Source: JAGRCP01 sp942490705 (lineage in GTDB: Bacteria; Chloroflexota; Anaerolineae; Caldilineales; Caldilineaceae). From it: a stretch of DNA of 64,000 nucleotides. Below, piece by piece: positions 60,571 to 64,000 of the stretch; within the stretch, counting starts at the first letter, position 1; each line of letters opens with the position of its first letter. The translations under genes and the position numbers were made by a program. Where the stretch lies: contig CALNXY010000012.1 in the NCBI GenBank assembly GCA_942490705.1, positions 310,001 through 374,000 of the forward strand, written 5' to 3'. Below the pieces are notes generated by a model. That model had not been told where the DNA came from and made no database searches. It worked only from the letters and a program-made list of their open reading frames with translations.

Positions 60571-63500
60571 TCAATTTTGTGTGATCAGGGGGAAGTAGAG
60601 CGTCGTGCCACTTGCCTTGCTGTCGGAGCTGGTGAGTTCGGCCTCCAGCGGGCCATAGATAACGGTGCTGTTGTCCAGTGCAATTTCCTGCAACCAGTAG
60701 CGGTAGCGTACACCCGCCTGCACTGTCTGATCCACCACCGTGTAGGCTGCACCTGCAGCGGCCGTTCCTTGCGCAGAGACGAGCGCAGGCGTGATGCGTA
60801 CAGTTTCGCGCCAGTCATTATCCACCCCCCGGTAGACAAGGAAACCCCACGCGTCCCGTTCCGCGCCCGTCTCCCAGCGAATCAGCATGGTCCCATCCGC
60901 TTGGCCCGTGGCGGACCAGCCGATCAGGTCGACCGATGACTGGATCGTCACGCTGATGACGCCGCCATCCTGATTATTGACAACATCCTGCTCCACACCC
61001 GCACCGACGATCACCACGCTGTTGCGGATCTCCTCCACACCAGGCGGCAGATCCGGGTCAATCGTTACGACAAAGCGCACACTGTTGGTCTCGCCTGCGG
61101 CTAGCGTACCCAGCGCGTAGATGCAGCGCGTGGCCGCCGGGCTGCCATCGGGACAATCCCAACCGGGCGAACTCTCTGCCCGATTGAACGTTGTAAACTC
61201 GGGTACGGCATGAATGAGCAACACGCCGATCGCATTCTGGTTGCCCACATTGGCATAGGTAAGGTCATAGGCTGCGCTCATGCCCGGCTGTTTGGGCGTC
61301 GCCGGACTTGACACCTGCACCTGTAGGTCGGGCGCGGCGTTCAGCGGCGTCAATTCGGCGGCATTGACCGTGCGGCCGGCGCCATCGCGCAGCGTGATGA
61401 TGGCCTCGATGCGGGTCACGTTGACAGGCACGGCGGGCGCGACCGTCACGCCAATGGCTGCGCTGCGCTGCGTGCCGGCAGGTAGTTCGCCCAGGGTGAG
61501 CAGGCACGTCGCCCCCGGTGCGCCATCCTCTGCACAGTGCCACCCCGGTTCACTCGCCGTCGGATCGAATCGAGTGTGGGCAGGGATGTTGAAGGCAAGG
61601 ACCGCATCGGCCGTGTGCTGGTTGCCCTCGTTGCCATAGGTGAACGCATAGGTCAATGAGTCGCCCGGCTCACGGACGCCGCCACCGTCGTCGATATCCA
61701 CAAGTAGACGCGGGGCGGCGGCGACAGTGACGGTTGTAACCGCGACATTGTTTTCGGCGCGATCGTCCAGCCAGCCAGGCACCGTTTCACTTAGCGTCGC
61801 GGTCTGCACAATGGCGTTGACGCCTGCTGGCATGACTGGGACCACTCGCACCACGAAGTCAGCTGCACTGGCCTGGCCATTTTGGAGAACACCCAAGCGA
61901 AGATCGCACGCAACGCCGGCTTCAGCCTCATCGGGACAAGACCAGGCCGCGCTCTCCGCGGCCACAAAGCGTGTTGCGGGCGGTACGACCGTGTGCAGCC
62001 AGGCGTCACCTGCTTCCACTGTGCCAAGATTGGCATAGTCAAACCGATAACGTATGAGTTCTCCCGGCACAAAGTTGCTGGTCGCAGTGCTTGCCGTCAG
62101 CGCCAGGTCATGGGGGCCATAGCCAAAACGTAGCGGACTTAGCGTCCGATTGGCGACGATGGCAACTTCCGTCTGCGCATCAAGCGCGCCGTCAGGATCG
62201 GCCGTCACGCCCACGCGCGGATTCCACGTAGGCGAGCTGGTGCGTACGCGATGGCGACCGGGCGCAAGATCCGCAAAGGCAAACGCGCCTGTTGCATCGG
62301 TGACCGCAGCGCGAAGGTCGTCATCCGCCGTGTCAAAAAGCGTGTCGGCGCCAGCGAATTGCACCTCAACCGTGATGCCGGCAATGCCCGGTTCACCCGG
62401 ATCAGCCCGGCCGTTCTCATTGCCATCGCGCCAGACAAGCCCTTGCTTAATCGCGCCGTTGAAGGCCACGCCAAAGTCGACGCCGGTCACTGCTGCGCCC
62501 GAAAGTAGCTCAATCTCGATGCGTTGATCCAGGCTGCCGTCGGCTTCGAAGACGCCGGCAAAACCGGGCGGGAAGGCGGAGGGATCGACAACGACGCGGT
62601 AGTCCCCGGGGGGCACATCCGTAAATTGGAACGCGCCACTGGGACCGCTCTCTATCGTTGCCGCTGTGCTGCCGTCGTCCGCTTGCAGCATGATGAGCGT
62701 CTCCGCCAATGGCTGCCGTCCCGCCGTGCCGGAGTCCTCACGCCAGACCTGTCCGCTGATTGCGCCCGACCGGGCATAGCCGAATTGAAGGGTCTCAGTC
62801 ATACCCGAGGCCAGGGTAACCGTGACCGGCGACTGCGCGGCCGTGCGCAGTGAAAAGTCGTCCAACGCCGCGCCACTCAGCGTAACGTCGTACGTCCCCT
62901 GGCCAAGCCCGCTCTGACGGAAGCTGCCGCCGGCATCGGTGTTCAGTAACGGCAGAGTGGCATCCTGCGTCGTGATTTGTACGGCCAGCTCGGCCAATCC
63001 AGGCTCGGTTTCGTTACGAATGCCGTCGCCGTTGAGATCGTGCCAGGCTTCACCAGTGACGGCTGCCCGACGGAGGGGATCGCTCACGCTGGCGACAATG
63101 CTGGGTGGGTCCGTTTCATCCTGGACCGTGGCTGCCGCGTGGACATCTACCGTGGCGCTTGCAGTTGAGATGGGCAACCTTGCCCGGACTGTGACCGTAC
63201 GTGTGGTCGCACGTGCGGCATCCAACTGAAAGGCTGGCCAGGCGATGACTCCCGTGGCTGTCGGGTGTTGCGTCCCGCCGAGCGATGCAGCCAGAAAATC
63301 CAGCTCCTGCGGCAGTATGATGCGCAAGTCCGCTATCTGAGCCGGGCCGGGCGCGTCGTTTTGAAGCCGGAGCTGGTAGGCCAGCGTCTGGCCGGGTTCG
63401 ATGAAGTCAACGTCGTTTTGAAGCAGAAGTTGGAGAGGCTGGGGGGGCGGCGTCTCATCCTGGGCGCGTACGGACTGCGGCGACAACGTGGCGATGACCA

Positions 63501-63606
63501 GGCCGGCAAGTAGGATTGCGCCGGCTGCCAGGACCAGTGACATCGCCTTCAAGCGGTGATGGATGCGGTGATGGATGCGGTGATGAATGCGGCGATGAGC
63601 GGGCAT
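60571..63606 (-). CDS. Large surface protein with SdrD B-like and DUF11 repeats
   Basis: 1011 aa. Signal/anchor at residues about 20-45 (SLVLAAGAILLAGLVIATL, then VRAQ) after a basic leader RIHHRIHHRIHHR encoded by a 12-base tandem repeat. An N-terminal DUF11-like domain is followed by three SdrD B-like domains (EAWHDLNGDGIRNETEPGL, QVWREDSGTAGRQPLAE, LVWRDGNENGRADPGEPGI), the first and third with Ca-binding-like D-x-N-x-D/N-G, then three more DUF11 repeats (for example RYRFDYANLGTVEAGDAW) and a fibronectin-like C terminus (VYRGVDNDWRETVRI). Start ATG 63606 is chosen. Probably a cell-surface structural or adhesion protein; no sortase motif or membrane anchor at the C terminus. Confidence 0.82.
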   Translation of the reverse strand: MPAHRRIHHRIHHRIHHRLKAMSLVLAAGAILLAGLVIATLSPQSVRAQDETPPPQPLQLLLQNDVDFIEPGQTLAYQLRLQNDAPGPAQIADLRIILPQELDFLAASLGGTQHPTATGVIAWPAFQLDAARATTRTVTVRARLPISTASATVDVHAAATVQDETDPPSIVASVSDPLRRAAVTGEAWHDLNGDGIRNETEPGLAELAVQITTQDATLPLLNTDAGGSFRQSGLGQGTYDVTLSGAALDDFSLRTAAQSPVTVTLASGMTETLQFGYARSGAISGQVWREDSGTAGRQPLAETLIMLQADDGSTAATIESGPSGAFQFTDVPPGDYRVVVDPSAFPPGFAGVFEADGSLDQRIEIELLSGAAVTGVDFGVAFNGAIKQGLVWRDGNENGRADPGEPGIAGITVEVQFAGADTLFDTADDDLRAAVTDATGAFAFADLAPGRHRVRTSSPTWNPRVGVTADPDGALDAQTEVAIVANRTLSPLRFGYGPHDLALTASTATSNFVPGELIRYRFDYANLGTVEAGDAWLHTVVPPATRFVAAESAAWSCPDEAEAGVACDLRLGVLQNGQASAADFVVRVVPVMPAGVNAIVQTATLSETVPGWLDDRAENNVAVTTVTVAAAPRLLVDIDDGGGVREPGDSLTYAFTYGNEGNQHTADAVLAFNIPAHTRFDPTASEPGWHCAEDGAPGATCLLTLGELPAGTQRSAAIGVTVAPAVPVNVTRIEAIITLRDGAGRTVNAAELTPLNAAPDLQVQVSSPATPKQPGMSAAYDLTYANVGNQNAIGVLLIHAVPEFTTFNRAESSPGWDCPDGSPAATRCIYALGTLAAGETNSVRFVVTIDPDLPPGVEEIRNSVVIVGAGVEQDVVNNQDGGVISVTIQSSVDLIGWSATGQADGTMLIRWETGAERDAWGFLVYRGVDNDWRETVRITPALVSAQGTAAAGAAYTVVDQTVQAGVRYRYWLQEIALDNSTVIYGPLEAELTSSDSKASGTTLYFPLITQN
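63554..63601 (+). repeat. 12-base tandem repeat in the surface protein leader
   Basis: CGGTGATGGATG at 63554-63565 and 63566-63577, then the variant CGGTGATGAATG (63578-63589) and a degenerate fourth copy to 63601. On the minus strand it encodes the repeated RIHH of the basic leader. Confidence 0.8.
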
Positions 63607-63826
63607 AAATCGATCAACTCTGTGTGCAGCTTGACGCGCAGGGAATTCGAACTGCTTGCAGATGGAAGCAGCGCCTATGGAACTAGACGTTGGCGAAAGG
63701 AAAAAGTCGCGCAGGCCTGCACCGGAACGGCGTTTGCACGGCGGAGTACGGAGATTCGCAGGCGAAAACGGTTCTCTGTGTCCCTCCGTCTTTCTCCGTG
63801 CCCATCTCTGCACCTACTGGTCCGAC
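63607..63826. other. Intergenic region
   Basis: 220 bases between the surface-protein start and the end of the permease gene, both on the minus strand; no gene or clear promoter seen. Confidence 0.4.
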
Positions 63827-64000
63827 CTAGGCAAACAGGCCCAAGGCCCAGTCGAAGATGCCAAAGAGCTTCAAGATTGAGAGGATGATGATGGCAATGA
63901 GGAGACGCCGTACCCAGAGGTTGGCATTGGGATTGCCGACTGCAAAGCGTACGGCCAACCAGGCGCCAATACTCTGCCCGACGGCCATGAGCAGCCCCAA
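63827..64000 (-). CDS. TSUP (TauE/SafE) family permease, C-terminal part only
   Basis: 57 codons at the edge of the window, frame open to base 64000. The sequence LMAVGQSIGAWLAVRFAVGN, then VRRLLIAIIILSILKLFG, is the last transmembrane pair of a TSUP permease (GA-x-x-G/A-x-x). These carry sulfite, sulfoacetate or other organosulfur anions. The rest lies outside the window. It is the gene upstream of the surface protein on the same strand. Confidence 0.75.
   Translation of the reverse strand: MGLLMAVGQSIGAWLAVRFAVGNPNANLWVRRLLIAIIILSILKLFGIFDWALGLFA

Noticed and set aside
63554..63601. 12-base repeat as a CRISPR or regulatory minisatellite
   Set aside because: No spacers; it is coding sequence for the RIHH leader.

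Overview
The window is a chromosomal segment of a GC-rich bacterium, most likely a member of the Chloroflexota (Anaerolineae/Caldilineae-like). That is an inference from gene content: large membrane glycosyltransferases with C-terminal beta domains, a SpoIIIAA-like ATPase with an R3H domain, FmdB zinc ribbons, tandem TerB, DarA next to tmk, and DUF11/SdrD-B surface proteins. No rRNA, tRNA, CRISPR array, transposase or phage gene was recognised. The segment looks like ordinary, densely packed chromosome with many short same-strand operons, several GTG/TTG starts and start/stop overlaps.

Layout. 0.1-4.5 kb: msrPQ methionine sulfoxide reductase, a membrane-anchored peptide-type solute-binding protein and a coupled Nudix hydrolase. 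4.6-7.4 kb: a stand-alone tandem AsnC-type ligand-binding protein and a PEP-synthase-like protein that lacks its ATP-grasp domain and its catalytic histidine. 7.8-16.2 kb: a polyprenol-type GT2 glycosyltransferase followed by three large membrane glycosyltransferases that share a C-terminal beta module, then an MFS exporter. 17.6-25.5 kb: malQ, rhomboid, gmk, fmdB, darA, tmk, and a coupled GNAT / AAA-R3H pair. 25.8-32.5 kb: a hydratase of the MhpD/FAH group, a tandem TerB protein, an unknown secreted protein and gcvP behind a glycine riboswitch.

32.7-38.2 kb: flavin reductase, a CstB-like persulfide dioxygenase-rhodanese fusion, the B12-binding subunit of a mutase with its MeaB chaperone, a small new protein and an acyl-CoA-dehydrogenase-like flavoprotein. 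38.4-42.6 kb: ComEA, a GH13 glucosidase, an M29 aminopeptidase and a CBS protein. 42.6-46.5 kb: a three-gene HerA operon (XPB-N-like protein, HAS-barrel protein, HerA ATPase). 46.6-51.6 kb: DUF1232, a MerR-like protein, rimO with an HD protein, a phosphoesterase, and a probably leaderless ECF sigma gene with its zinc-finger partner. 51.9-54.3 kb: a thiol redox group (tandem thioredoxin-fold protein, thioredoxin reductase, rhodanese). 54.5-64 kb: an exported lamin-tail/phospholipase D protein, an RDD operon, a decayed metallo-beta-lactamase gene, a histidine phosphatase, a 1011-residue surface protein and the 3' end of a TSUP permease.

How it fits together. Three themes recur: sulfur/thiol and oxidative chemistry (MsrPQ, persulfide dioxygenase, two rhodaneses, tandem thioredoxin and reductase, TSUP permease), glucan and glycan metabolism (MalQ, GH13, four glycosyltransferases), and nucleotide/second-messenger housekeeping (gmk, tmk, DarA). 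Most convergent gene ends carry a strong, often perfect inverted repeat. The best candidates for something undescribed are the HerA/HAS-barrel/XPB-N operon, the PEP-synthase-like pseudoenzyme with a possible +1 frameshift at its start, and the expanded glycine riboswitch. Functions are assigned by reading motifs, without database searches.
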